From: Ulota crispa
Lineage: Eukaryota > Streptophyta > Bryopsida > Orthotrichales > Orthotrichaceae
NCBI GenBank assembly: GCA_963920765.1
Contig: OY987244.1
Location: 32,929,678-32,993,677 of the forward strand
DNA length: 64,000 nt
Direction: 5' to 3'
The position numbers were made by a program, and so were the translations under genes. This document shows, piece by piece, positions 46,960 through 60,059 of this stretch (the stretch's first letter is position 1; each line of letters begins with the position of its first letter). The notes beneath the pieces were generated by a model, which worked only from the letters and a program-made list of their open reading frames with translations, was not told the origin of the DNA and did not search any database.

Positions 46960-47290
46960 GCATTGTTCCGTGACTGGATCTTCATCCACACCTTTCCAGC
47001 TCATTTCAAATCCAGGATCAACAAAAGCGTTGTCAATCTAACAACCCCGGGAAACCCCAGCTGGACCACTTTCGAAGGGGTAGTCATCCTCAGCAAAGTT
47101 GACCAGACCTGGTCTTTCCCTGCATGCAACAATGTTTTCATGCTGGTAAGGAGTCGCATCAATTTCTGAAGCATGAGGCCCATATCAACTGTTCACACAT
47201 CATCACAAAGCCAGAGTCTTTGCTGAATTTCCCCACTGGACTGCAGGTGCGTTGCACGGCCAGTTCAGTGCAGTATTCAATGGCTTCTAC
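46960..47290 (+). other. GC-richer coding-like island, function unknown
   Basis: An open plus-strand frame (about 46963-47140) with balanced composition ends in FMLV just before a GTAAGG donor-like site. A GCAG acceptor-like site lies near 47246. It contrasts with the AT-rich repeats around it, so it may be a remnant or exon of a gene, but no domain is recognised and no complete gene can be built. Confidence 0.2.
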
Positions 47291-47321
47291 ACTGCATAAT
47301 CTTGCTTTTAGGTTGCCTTAA

Positions 47322-47392
47322 CCCCTACATGCCCAAGACCCCAAATTCTGGTAGTTTTTACACTATAATTTTGTGTCACAGGCATTTAGGGG
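47322..47392. mobile_element. TTAA-flanked element U6, only 71 bp
   Basis: Left CCCCTACATGCCCAAG and right CAGGCATTTAGGGG enclose about 40 bp. TTAA lies at 47318-47321 and 47393-47396. It is the smallest member, essentially two ends. Confidence 0.8.
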
Positions 47393-47396
47393 TTAA

Positions 47397-48297
47397 CAAC
47401 TATGTTGTTTTGTCCTAAGAAAGTACCTAAGAATTCATTGTTAGATCATTTGGAGACGCATGCAACTCTCTAAATAACAAGATCTCACATGATTTACAAC
47501 GTGGATGTTGTTGATTTTGTCTTTTTGCAACTTTATTGTTGTTGCTAGGTCCATTGAAATTTGTTTCTTTCAATAATTATTGATGAAATTTACTATAATA
47601 TCAATAAGTATTTATATAGTGTAAAATGTTGAGAAAGTAGTGTAGGCCAACTTAAAATACATGAATATTACATTTAGGTTGCCTAAACCTGAACAATTAG
47701 GTTGCCTTATCTTGAGAGTTACCTCATGACTCATTACTTGACCACAAGGAGATATATACAACTCTCTACATACTACAATTTTCTTTGAGTTACAACTTGG
47801 ACGATGCTAGGTTGTTATTTTTGCATTTTTGTTGTTATTCCCAAACCCTTTAAAACTTACTGTAACAAGTATTGATGAAAATGACTGAAATATCAATAAA
47901 TATTTATGTATTGTAAAATATTGAGACATTCGGGTGGGGGCAATTTAAACGCAGTATTCAGTGAGTTTTTTCTTATGATTCAGCAGGTAAGAGCTGCCCC
48001 TTTCCAGGCAGTCAGCGTCCTGCACAAAACCATCAAATACGCATGTTGCATGAAATATGCAGTCTTGCACATGCCATGGGTGCCATCGTACCATGCATGT
48101 GGCTGTACTGTGTTTTCCCACAGCTGCTGGAGTGCTGGACACTCTGACATTCTCACTTGACCTGCATCAAAACGTGCCCAAAATCTCCCCGTGCAGGAGC
48201 TCCACAAGCTGATTTGGTATGTAAGTTAGGAGCTAAGTTACCTCTCACTATGCACAAAACCATTGTCCCTTGTGTCTTAACCCCAAAGTGTCATAGG
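47397..48297. other. Intergenic, tandem-like duplicated segment, no gene
   Basis: Two related blocks (about 47397-47690 and 47690-47940) share TTAGGTTGCCT, ATGCAACTCTC/ATACAACTCTC, and ATATCAATAAGTATTTAT/ATATCAATAAATATTTAT, so this is an old tandem duplication. A GC-richer patch at 47980-48200 carries no recognised protein. Confidence 0.45.
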
Positions 48298-48306
48298 GGA
48301 CAGAAA

Positions 48307-48719
48307 GGGAATTGATATGTGTACCACACAATTTCAATTACTGTACCACACTCTCGGGGAAAATTTTAGATTTTTACAATCCAAAACTTGAATTTGAGAA
48401 TTTGGAATTCACATTTGGATTTAGAGATCATGATTTAGTCTAGAACCATAAAAAAAGTTGCAATTCAATAACACCCAATGAAAATGTTTATCAATTTTTA
48501 CAGACAAAAGTAAAAGTAACACTTTTCTCCCTAGTTAAACTTTTTCATTGGGTGTTGTTGAATTGCAACTTTTTTTATGATTCTAGACAAAATCATGGTC
48601 TCTAAGCCCAAATCTGAATTCCAAATTCTCAAATTCAGCTTTTTGATGGTAGAAATCTAAAATTTTCCTCAAGAGTGTGGTACAGTAATTGAAAGGGTGT
48701 GGTACACATATCAATTCCC
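48307..48719. mobile_element. Foldback MITE, 9-bp TSD, 413 bp (copy 2)
   Basis: Sister of 9128-9540 with the same length. Ends GGGAATTGATATGTG and CACATATCAATTCCC; flanks GGACAGAAA and GGATAGAAA (8/9). Mutator-type, non-coding. Confidence 0.85.
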
Positions 48720-48754
48720 GGATAGAAATTGTCCTTGACCAATTGTTGAACTTA

Positions 48755-49325
48755 GATAAAACCCAACCAAATTACTATTTTTAGTAGTTTATATTTTTGA
48801 AAAGTTCTTTCTAAAGCTTGGTTTTAGATTCAACAATTTGATTCTACAAATGATTGATTATAATTTTTTTATTCAAGAATTTAGTGCATAAGTGTTCATT
48901 GCTATCTTGATTTTATGTAGTGTTGATGTCTCTTGGGAATGAGCCTCAAATACACTAGATCTTTGAGAAAAAATCACATTAGAAATTCATTAAAAAAAAA
49001 TTTAGAGTAGATTTTGAGAAGTCATAAATTGGTTGGGGTTATGCATGTTAGACCCTTGAACCTCATATTTTTTTGTTGACCAACTTTCTTAAATATGACA
49101 CGTGAAAAGAAGATTGAAAGACTTCAAATCACTTTCACAATTTTAACACCCTCATGATTAAACATTATAATCTTTCAATTCGTAAGAGATATTGTTGTGT
49201 TTTCTTTATAAGGAGATCTCTAACATGTCGTTTGATTTTATACAGTTACAATTCAAAAAATAATTGATTCAGCTTATCAAAATGTTGACTTTTTGTTCAA
49301 ATTAGAGCAAATTCCTAGAAACCCC
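48755..49325. mobile_element. TTAA family A fragment lacking both ends
   Basis: Follows family A text (TTTTTAGTAGTTTATAT, CCTCAAATACACTAGATC, CACCCTCATGATTAAACAT) for about 570 bp, but neither terminal CCCCTAAA motif is present. Confidence 0.65.
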
Positions 49326-49581
49326 AGAAATGCAATGTCACTTTCAGGTTAAGAAAAAAAGTTAGACAACAAAACCATGCTCTTCAACACATCTTGACCT
49401 CACTAGGCATCCTCCTTTTAGGCACAAGTAAGAGCCCCAAAAACAATAAAAGGAGAGCCTTGTTACTCGTGCAATTCCGAAGCCCAATTAACTTTGTATA
49501 TGTTGACGAACACGTGGAGGTTGATTGCAAGTCGGGTGGAAAAATTGCAAAACGACATGTCAAAGGATCAGTTATACTTAA

Positions 49582-50225
49582 CCCCTAAATGTTCAAGGCC
49601 TTTGTGAACTTCTTGGCATTTTTAAGAAAGTGAACAATTAACCAACCTATTCATAAATCTCATCAAGTTTTTTTAAACTGTAACCGTACAAATTTAAACT
49701 TGATATGTTAGAAATTACATGGAAAAAGAAAACACAACAATATCACTTATAGTTTGAAAGATTATAACGTTTAAACATGAAGGTTTCAAAATTGCAAAAT
49801 TGATTTGAAGTTTTCTAATCCTCATTTCACATGTCAAATCTAAAAAGTTGGTCATCAAAAAAATATAAGGTTTAAGGTCATTACATGTTTAACTTTAATC
49901 AATTTATAGCTTTCAAAATCTACTCCCATATTTTTTAAAATGGATTTCTAATGCAGGTTTTTCTCCAAGCTCTAGTGTATTTGAGGCTCATTTTCAAGAT
50001 CTTCCAACACTAGAAAACTCAAGATTGCAATGGACACCCTTGTACAAAATCTTGAGTAGAAAAATCATGAACATTCATTTTTTAAATCAGATTTTTGATA
50101 CTAAAAATAGACTTCAAAACAAACTTGTGTTCAAAAGAAAATACTAAAAACAGTGATTTGATAACATTTTATTCATCTTCAAAGTTTTGTAAACATCCAA
50201 ATTGGGTGCCTTGGGCATTTAGGGG
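49582..50225. mobile_element. TTAA-flanked element U8 (644 bp, family A)
   Basis: Left CCCCTAAATGTTCAAGGCC, right GCCTTGGGCATTTAGGGG, TTAA at 49578-49581 and 50226-50229. Closest visible relative of T3 (25798-26442), one base shorter. Confidence 0.88.
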
Positions 50226-50373
50226 TTAACAACCAAGTTGATAATGTTCCGCTCTCCAAGTTTTCTCCAAGTGCCATTTAGGAGCGCAAGGCTGTGAGCT
50301 TCCAATTTAACTTTGCAAACAAATTGGGGACCATTTACTTCCATTACTCTAGTATACCTTTTTTATACCTTAA

Positions 50374-51283
50374 CCCCTAAAATTCTTTTGTATATAGAGG
50401 GCCAAAATTGTTTCAAAGTATTAGTCCCCAAACTAGGGTCAAATATTCATTGAAACTTATTTTTTCACAAATCCAACCGTAGGATCCTTTGGTTGACTTG
50501 CACAACTACATTGTCCCAAATTTTAGAATGAACATCCCCACCAATTGCAAGATCAATGTGCCTAAACTTCAAAATGTAGGCTTTTCTAATCCTTCTAGAA
50601 GGTGAAGTTTTATTTTTCAAACTTTTTAGAGAAAAACACGTATGTTGTATTTCTTGTGCAATTTTTGCAATATGTTGGAAAATGGGTTGAAAGCATATAT
50701 AAAAAAGGTCAACCAAAAAAAACTTTAGATTCATTTTTACAAAAATTGTAAAGTGAAAGGTATTGATGAATGAAAGATATAACTAATATGCTAATAAGTT
50801 TTGGAAGAATTTGAAAATTGTTAACCCTAATGGTGAGAATGCTCTAATAGACAATCAATAACTTTATTTTTCCTTTTCATTTGAAAATTTCAAAATTGAG
50901 AGTAAAAGATAATTTTATATGTTTTTTCTACCCTCTTCCTACCTTCATTGCCCGCAAAAGAAAACTCCTATTAACTCTTACCTCATTATTTGGGATTGAG
51001 TGATTCAACTTTTTTTGAGTAGATATCATTCTATAAAATTGTATAAAAATAAAAATAAAAATTTTAGAATATATTTTTTGCTGCCCGATTTGACATTGAA
51101 ATTGAAAAAACCTTATAACTTTTGCATAACTTATTGGAATGACATGAAATAAAGCTTCAAATTTAGATTATGATGAGTAGCATCCATCCTAAAAATTTCA
51201 TGAAAAAGTTCCAAATTATGAAGTCAATAGAGCCTGCCTGAGTTCTCATAAAGCCCAAAGTGGGCTGCTTGGGCCTTTAGGGG
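50374..51283. mobile_element. TTAA-flanked element U9 (910 bp)
   Basis: Left CCCCTAAAATTC after TTAA at 50370-50373; right GCTTGGGCCTTTAGGGG before TTAA at 51284-51287, shared with U10. Non-coding; the 89-codon frame at 50465-50734 has no domain content. Confidence 0.8.
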
Positions 51284-51287
51284 TTAA

Positions 51288-52229
51288 CCTCTAGAGGCCC
51301 AAGCCCTTTTTCTTGTGAAAGTCACTCAAAACTGTCATTTTGGGGAATGAGTAGAAATGAAGGAGAATTTGTTTTCTTTTTTGAAAATCCAATAGTAGGA
51401 TCTTGCCCTAGACTATGGGAGGTCTTTGTGTGAAAAAAACATCTCATTCTAGATATGGAGTAGTGAGATATTGAAATCTAAAGTGAAGTTTTTTTTTTCC
51501 CCTTATTGCCCAAAAATTTCAGAAGCCTTTGATAGCTCCTATATAAAAAAAAAAAAAAACTGCTCTACGCAAAGTTGAGGTTTATTATTTCCATGTAGAA
51601 GACCAAGTTAGGTAAGTGGGGAGAATTTTCAAATGAATTGGAGGTGTGGATCAAATTTTGTAAAATCTGGCAATGCCGTAAGGCCATGAAATTTAGATAT
51701 ACACTAGGCAAAATTGGAGGGTATGTGTAAAATTCAAGAATTTGAAAAATTGTGATCCAAATGCTGAAAACCAAGGAAATTTAGTCTACTACAACTTGGA
51801 AAAAAATGTCAAAAAATAAATACACAAATTGCTCAAGGAGGTAAAGCACAAAATTTTGCAAGGGCCAAAAGGAATGGAGGTTTGGAAGTCTCATACCTAT
51901 CCGCAAACTAAAGCTTCTCATAACTTTCATCTCATAAATCAAAAGTGAATGATTCAAAGCTTCCCAAATATATATAAATCTAAAGAGCCAATTTCATATC
52001 TAAATTTACACTTTTTCTTTTCAGCTGCCTGATTCTTCCTTGTTTTCCATTTATTCATGCATAACCTCTATAATAAATACTGGAATGAAGAAAAAACTAG
52101 ATGCCCACTTAGGTCTTTGATCTCCCTGTCTTCCATAAAAGTTTCAGGAAATCACACAAAGTAGTTTAGCTATAGCTACCTGCCCAAAACCCCACTTGGC
52201 CCCCAAGGGACCACTTGGACAATTAGGGG
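51288..52229. mobile_element. TTAA-family element U10 (942 bp)
   Basis: Left CCTCTAGAGGCCCAAG directly after the TTAA shared with U9; right CTTGGACAATTAGGGG before CTAG (decayed TTAA). The interior combines U5-like and family B text. Confidence 0.72.
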
Positions 52230-52901
52230 CTAGACCCTCAAGGCCTGTTGTCACATGGAGGGACAAATAATGTTTTGGGCAGGTACTTAAGGCTGAATTA
52301 CTTTGTGTGGTTTTCTGAAACTTTCATAGAAGATAGGGAGATCAAAGACCTAGGTAGTCATCTAACGTTTCTTCATTCCAACATTTATTGAAGAAGTTAT
52401 GCATGGATTTCAAAAACTCAGGGGAGGACCAGCAACCTGAAAACTTTAAAAAATTGCATAATTTTACATAAGATTTTGAATTCCTCACCTTCCATAAAAG
52501 TTTCAAAAAATCATACTCCCTCCGTCCCAAAATGATCTTCCGGATGGCCTTAGAGTCTTGTCCCAAAATGATTTTCCTACTGTGACTAGGACAAATAGCC
52601 TGCAAAATGAATCCCTTTGTAATGAACATTATGACAAAAGCTACAATAGCTGGGCCCAGAGAATGAACTAATAATTGAATGAGCATGACATTGGGAAGCT
52701 CCATGGCAGCTTCAACCACAGGAGACGGGTTTGAAGTTCATGGGTTGGCAATTACCCTGAAGTCTCTGAAGGTCATGGGTTCAGAGGTCGATGTGATTTC
52801 CTTGTGGTTTGGCCACTCGTGGTTGGAGGTAATTTAACTTGTTGCACTAAAAAGAATTGAAATTCTTATTTTGCAATAAAATTCTGTTTCATTTGTGTTA
52901 A

Positions 52902-55900
52902 CCCCTAAAGGACCAAGGGTGTTTTTGAGAAAAAATCTCAGAAACTACCAACTTTTAGTGCATTGCCCAAAATCAAAAATCAAAACCATTTTTCTCAATT
53001 TCAACCATACAAAAGTTTGTAAAATCACTAAACCAACATGTGCAAAGAATTTCAGCCCACTTGACAGCGATGATTTTAAGATTATAACGTTTGAAGTGAG
53101 AAAAACAACTTTTTTTCATTCTTGCAAAACAAGGTCAACGGACTTTGAGCCTTCCTAGAGTAAAATTTTTACTCTACACAAATTTGAGCATTTTGACCAT
53201 TCACAAGTATATGATGTTACATTCACTCATGAAATTTCATATGCAAAAATATAATTTAGGTTATTCTAAATCACCCTGCAATGTAAGGAGGTTTAGTGAC
53301 TTGGCAACACATTAGTCATTCTTCCATGATTTCTTGTGCAATGTGGAAGTCTTTCACTTGAAATCTAAACTACGAAAGATTGGAGACAAACATTTGGAAT
53401 GTGTGAAAAAAAGTTTCAAGAGCTTTGGATGTATAGATTGAAAGATAATAGGGCTTGAAGTTAAAGGAATTCTTTTGTATTGAAACTGCCCAAACATAGT
53501 TAACAAAGTTTGACTCCCTTCAAAATGTGATGTGAGAGCTCTTTTTTTTTTTTTTTTTTTTTTTTTTGGCAATTGTACACCATGTTTTTCAAGTTACATA
53601 CTTGCCAAATTTCAAAAGTTGATGAGAGTTTTAGCATAAGATTCTCCAAAGATGCTCAAACTGCCCAAATTGCCCAATTTCTTTTGGGCAACATAACTTT
53701 TGAAGTGGGCATCTGATTGGGAAAAAAAACTAGATTTCCACTTGGGGGATACATATTTGCACCTTGTGTAACAATTTTGAGAACATCCAATAAAAATTGA
53801 CTCCATATGACCCTACTCGAGTTCTCAAGTGGTTGTTGAACAACCACTTGGTCTTTTAGGGGTTAATTCCTAAGTGCCCCAGCGACCCGATTTTGGTCGC
53901 TCCAGATTTTAAAGCCTTGTTTTGAGGCATTGGATCTAACTTTTTGGTCTTGCTATAAACTACAATTGTGAAAGCATTCAAGTTGTTCATGTCAATGGAG
54001 TAATGGGGAGGAAAGTCAAATTGTTGTATAAGCGCTACAAGAGATTTGATTTGGTGAAACACCATATGGGGCAGCGGAGGCGGGTTAGCAAGCAACGTTT
54101 TACATGCTGCAACCGGTCAATACCCCATGCAAGCTTCCTTGTGTAAGTTTTGTGGTAGCGGGAAAGTTGTTGGCAAGGGTTCAAGCATGTTCTAAACCCT
54201 TATTATGGCAACCGTCACCAATCGTGCCGGTCATTGTTTTCCGTGCATTAGCAATTTGAAGCCCTAAAACTTGACATAAAAAGAAGTGCAGTTTTCAATA
54301 ATTTACAAGTGTGTGCATTCACATCTAATCTTGCTGCTCACAAAATTTGAGATGAATCCGGGGCTTAAAAGAATTTTGTAAAAATCACCAAATAGTAACT
54401 ACCTACCAAAAAATGAGATTTTGTCATCACATGTTATTTGATCAAATGTTATAATCTCCCATCTCCTGTGGTGGATTGTTCCCAAAATTTGCAAGCCATT
54501 TTCTAAGTAGGTGTTCCATTATTTTCAATGGTCATTTTTTGTGGATCATCCGATTGACCAAGATACAATGCATCAAAGTCGTCGGTCTCCAAAACCCTGA
54601 TTTTGGTGGATACGGCCTGGGTGCTCAGGGGTTAATAGAAGAAAAAAAAAATTGTACGAAGTAACCATGTGGTTGGCTAGTACGCGGTAGTTGTATTGTA
54701 AAATCTTTTCATTTACAAAAACACAACAGTATTCACTGGGTTGAAGGAAAGCTCTCCACAATTTGCCCAAATGCAAGGCCAAAAAATGTGAAAATCCACA
54801 AGGTTAAAAACCACAGAGTCATCAGTTAGACACTTCAAATCTATACCGTTGTTCCTCGGTTAACCCTTAATCCCTAAAGGCCCAAGTGTCCCCTCGGGGA
54901 CAAATGGGATTTCGGGCATGTACCTCTGGCTAAACTACTTTGTGTAATTTTTTGAAGCTTTTATGGAAGATGGAGAATTCAAATATATGTGTGGGCATCT
55001 AGTTTTTCCTTCATTCCAACATTCATTAAATAAGTTTAAAATGAATTTTTGAAAAACAGGGGTTGACGGGCAGCCCAAAAACTTCTTCACAAATTGCGTT
55101 TTTAAAAAATGTAAATCTAAGTTTGATTCTTTAGACTTACGTATATGTGGGAAGCTTTGATTCATTCAATTTTGATTGATGAGATGAAAGTTATGAGAAG
55201 CTGTAGTTTGCAAGTAGGTGTAGAAAATCTCAAAACCATGCCTACCCGCAAAATAAAACTTCTCATAAATTTCATCTCATCAATCAAAACTGAATGATTC
55301 AAAACTTCCCATATATACGTGAGTCTAAAGAACCAACAGTAGATTTTTATTTTAAAAAATGAAATTTTTGAAGAAGTTTTTGGGATGCCCGCCCACCCTT
55401 GTTTTTCAAAAGTTCATTTTTAACTTCTTCAATACATGTCGGAATGAAGAAAAAATTAGATGTCTACACAAATCTTTGAATTCCACATCTTCCATAAAAG
55501 TTTCAAAAAATCACACTAAGTAGTTTAGCCACAATTACATGCCCGAGATCCCATTTGTCCCCCAAGGGGAAACTTGGACCTCTAGGGGTTAATGCCTTAA
55601 CCCCTAAATGCCCAAGGCACCCAATTTGGGTGTTTGCAAAACTTTGAAGATGAACAAAATCTTATCAACTCACTATTTTTGGTATTTTCTTTTGAACACA
55701 AGCTTGTTTTGAAGTCTGTTTTCAACAACAAAAATCTGATTTTGAAAATGAATGTTCATGATTTTTCTACTCAAGATTTTGTACAAGGGTGTCCACTGCA
55801 ATCTTGAGTTTTCTAGTGTTGGAAGATCTTGAAAATGAGCCTCAAATACACTAGAGCTTGGAGAAAAATCCGCATTAGGAATCCATTTAAAAAAAATACA

Positions 55901-56245
55901 AGAGTAGATTTTGAAAGCCATAAATTGGTTGAGGTTAAACATGTAATGACCTTAAACCTCATATTTTTTTGATAACCAAATTTTTAGATTTGAAATGTGA
56001 AATGAGGATTAGAAAACTTCAAGTCACTTTTGCAATTTTAACACCTTCATGTTCAAACGTTATAATCTTTCAAACTATAAGGAATATTTTTTTGTTATTT
56101 TTTTCCATGTAATCTCTAAGATGTCAAGTTTAAATTTGTATGGTTACAATTTAAAATAACTTGATGAGATTTATGAAAAGGTTGATTGATTGTTCACTTT
56201 CCTAAAAATACCAAGAAGTTTAGAAAGGCCTTGGGCATTTAGGGG
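52902..56245. mobile_element. Nested TTAA elements T6, T5, T4 and T3 in MLE copy B
   Basis: Mirror set at 52902-53862 (T6), 53867-54631 (T5), 54871-55588 (T4) and 55601-56245 (T3), with the same TTAA junctions as in copy A. T2 and T1 follow at 56973-57246 and 60348-60978. They were therefore present before the MLE duplicated. Confidence 0.88.
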
Positions 56246-58544
56246 TTAAGGGACGTGGCCTTCCATGACCAAGGTAGTCACCAAAATGATCTAATTACTG
56301 GACCGATAAGTACATTCTTTTTGTTTCTACATTGAACAATGAACTCATCTATCGAACACTTTTGATGCTTGGTATCAAAGATTCAAAGGTCAAACAAATT
56401 CTAAACATAGGAGGAAGAGGAATTACTTTGAAAACATGTAAGATAACAATGAAATTTAGTTAGGTCATTTTTTTGCAAAAATCTTACCTATTTTTTGAAA
56501 ATAGTATTCCAATTTTTTCTTATTTTTTCATCCATAAAATACTCTAAAATGAACTTACTTCATTAATAGTTTACATACAACATACACTTTTCATGACAAC
56601 ATTGACATTTTGAATACAACATGGATGAAAAATATATAAGTGATGGATGGATGGAAATAACTATAATTTGTTAGACTTGCTTGTATTTTAGGGTGCACAT
56701 TGTCATTGCTACCAAGGAAATTGAAATGAATTGTTCCACATTAGTTATCGTAAATACAACAAAAAACGACCACATTAGCATTTGAGGACAATTCCTAAAT
56801 ATACTCTGCAGTACATTGTCTTTGTCTCAATTAGGTCTTCATGGTAAGGATTTCACGTTATCTTAGTATAGTTATACTATATACTTTGTCTATTTTTTGG
56901 ACAATGTGTGAATATGTTAAGAATTTCTAAGAGACTCCTCACTATTTCTAGGTAATTCTATTGAAGAATGTGATTTTTTCTCCAAGATCTAGTGTATTTG
57001 AGGCTCATGTCCGATAGCCTTCAACACTAGAAAATTTAGATTTGCAATGGACACACTAACTTGCACAAAATTTTGGATAGAGAAATCATAATCATTCATT
57101 TTTTTAATCAGATTTTTGATGCTAAAACTAGACTTCATATAGAATTTTTCAAAGATACAAACTACTACAAATAGCATTTTAGTAATGTTTTATTTAACTT
57201 CAAAGTATTGTTGACACGGGAATTTGGTGACTCTAGCATTTAGGGGTTAATTTAAAAAAAAAATAGAAGTACATATAATATTGAACAAAAAATTGAATTG
57301 ATGAATAATAGAATAAAAATTACAACCTTTTCTATATATAGAAAAATACAACCAAGAATAAAATACACAACTCCAAATAGAGATTGGTTGAGAGAAAGTG
57401 TCATGGTGCAACTTCCAATGACCTGCTTGTTTTTTTAGAGATGAGAAAGGGGTACATGCATAAAGTGGAAAGATGGGTACATGCATAAAGTGGAAAGATG
57501 GGTACATGCATAAAGTGGAAAGATGGGTACATGCATAAAGTGGAAAGATGGGTATATGCATAAAGTGGGGAGAGGGGTACATGCATCAAGTGGTTAAAAT
57601 GAGGCTTTACTTTGAATCAAGTTAGTGGCATTTGTGAGTTAACCAATCACTCATGCTTAAAATTAGCCACATTTTGTAATAAGATTGCTAGCCCAAAATT
57701 TTCTTATTACAAGGACATTCTTGTTACCTCCGTTGGTAAAATGGGTACCTACACTTGTATTTCCTAAGATGGAAATGATACACAATAATCCCAATGGTGA
57801 GACTACTCTACCTAACAAAGTTAATCCTCACTAATATTATTTTTTTGAGAATTTGTTAAAATTGCATTAAAAAAATCAATTCCATAAGTTTTTTTTTTCA
57901 AGATATGTCTTGGTTGCCTAAGAAAGAACATTAGCAATGTTTTGAGCCCTCCAAGAGCCCTCTCCAAAACACCAAAAAGGAACCCAAGGCATGTACTTCT
58001 TACAACAAACAAATCACTAATTCCCTATTTCCGCTCACCCTTTGAATTCAATGCAATCACAAAAACTATACTATTATGTTATCCCTATTGGTCAAAAACT
58101 ATGGGTACAAATGCACAATAGGGCCATAAACTCTACTGTATTCTACTTGAATAGATGAGTGAAGTACTTGGATAGTGAGTAGTGAGTACATTTACACATT
58201 TTATGAGTACAATGCCCTTTTTTTATTGTTTTGGATTGTGCATGTGGCTTAGGTCCTTCATATAAGGTTGCAAAAGGTATGAGTGCCCTTTTGTTGTACT
58301 CATGCTAGCCAATTAATAGCTTGGTTTGTCAAACCTGAGGGGGCTCTTGGAGGGCTCAAAACTTTGCTAATGAGATTTTTCACAACTGTCAAATTACTAA
58401 TCCAAACAAAGGCTTTTATGTAAATGAAAGTACAATGTATAAGACCCAAGCTTTAAAAAACAATTCAAGTTCTTGGATTTTCCCCCTCAACCCACCAAAC
58501 TAAAACTCTAGCTTATTGCACCACAATTTTCTCAATTCAATGAT

Positions 58545-60059
58545 CTATACATCAAAACTAGCATCTAAGGCTCCTTGTAATATGTCGGCAGGGCATTTTA
58601 GATTTATAGGAAGACGACCTAATCTTGCTAATCTTGCTTTGCCCATGTGAGGGACCTTGTAGTTGTTACCTCCATGAACTTTCATGACACTAATGAGGCA
58701 ATTTTGAAGAGAAAGAAAGACATCATTCAATTTCTCCTTTGTCATCTCATTGAATGAGGTGACTACTGCACTAACCAACTCGTCAATTCCAGTAGGTGCC
58801 TTTCGATGCTGTAATGATTGGATGACTTGAAAAAAACCTAGGTCCAACACATTTGTATCTGGACTGTTTGGCGGTTGGCACACCAAACGGATTTTAAGTC
58901 CATCTTTATTGCCCTCTTCAACTAGAATTGGGTCATCTGGACTTGGATGTGGTTTTGCATTATCCTGTTGCCCTCTTCAACTAGAATTGGGTCATCTGGA
59001 CTTGGATGTGGTTTTGCATTATCCTGTTGCCCTCTTCAACTAGAATTGGGTCATCTGGACTTGGATGTGGTTTTGCATTATCCTGTTGCCCTCTTCAACT
59101 AGAATTGGGTCATCTGGACTTGGATGTGGTTTTGCATTATCTTGTTGAACAAAGACTTCAACTGGTCTCGGTTTTGAGCTTTGTGGCCAAATTGATCTGA
59201 TGTCCGGAAACACCTTTTCTATCAAAAAGCGTTTTGTGACCTCCTTTGCAATTGCTGCAATTGGCTTTGTCTCCATTGTACCGACTGGACAATTCTTGCT
59301 AGATTGTTTGGTAGGTTCTTGAAGTACAAGAGGATATATTCCAATCTTGCCACTGAAAAAACGATTCCTCAAGTAATCAAAGCAAGGGCGCGCAATGGCG
59401 GCAAGGAACATGACCTTGAGAATGAATTGCTTACTTTTAGCAGTACGTTGTGGCTCTTCTTCATCGGGCAATAGATAGAAGTTGCCGCTTTTTTTAGTGA
59501 GATAAAACCATTTTTCATCTGTATGAACACAATCAAATGAACCCTTGAATGTCAACATCTCTATATTCAAAGAGGATGGTTCAATCATAGACAATGCGTA
59601 CTGAAGCCTGGATTTCTTATTTGCTTCAGTAAGAAATGGTTTCAGCGCACTCGAATGGCGATAGAGCTTCCCTTCCTTTATGCGTCAATATAGCGTCAAT
59701 TTGGAGATATTCATGGCAAACGCCAAGGAGTGAATGTTTTTACGTTGCCTCAATGGAATATCTTTCATTGCGGCTATGTCAATCTCCTTCCTTTTTTGTC
59801 TTGAATTTTCTTGAATGCGAGAAGAAACATTTGCAAAGTCATTCCCATTTGATATAGAGGCTTTGCTCCTTGCCCAAACATTGCAAATTGTTTGAGTGGT
59901 AAATCCAAATCGATGTGCCGCAGTTGTAATCAATCATTTTTTCAAGATTCCATTGTAGCTTTGAGCTAGTAAGAATTTGTAACATGATCCACGTTGAGAT
60001 TCAGTCATATTCGCCTTTTGGACATGTGGAGCAAATGTGCGTTGCTGTTCGCCCTCCAT
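58545..60059 (-). pseudogene. Mariner-like DD39D transposase, broken (copy B)
   Basis: Mirror of 22043-23498 with the same two TGA stops and the same three catalytic motifs (HTDEKWF, QQDNAKPH, NVLDLGFF). It holds four 59-bp units instead of three. The net insertion is then a multiple of 3, but reading still stops inside the second unit, so it is equally non-functional. Confidence 0.93.
58906..59141. repeat. 59-bp tandem array, 4 units (copy B)
   Basis: Four head-to-tail 59-bp units on the minus strand, one more than copy A. It is the only length difference between the two 10.2-kb MLEs. Confidence 0.95.

Noticed and set aside
48270-48297. Another TTAA element starting TTAACCCCAAAGTG
   Set aside because: No matching inverted end with TTAA could be found nearby.
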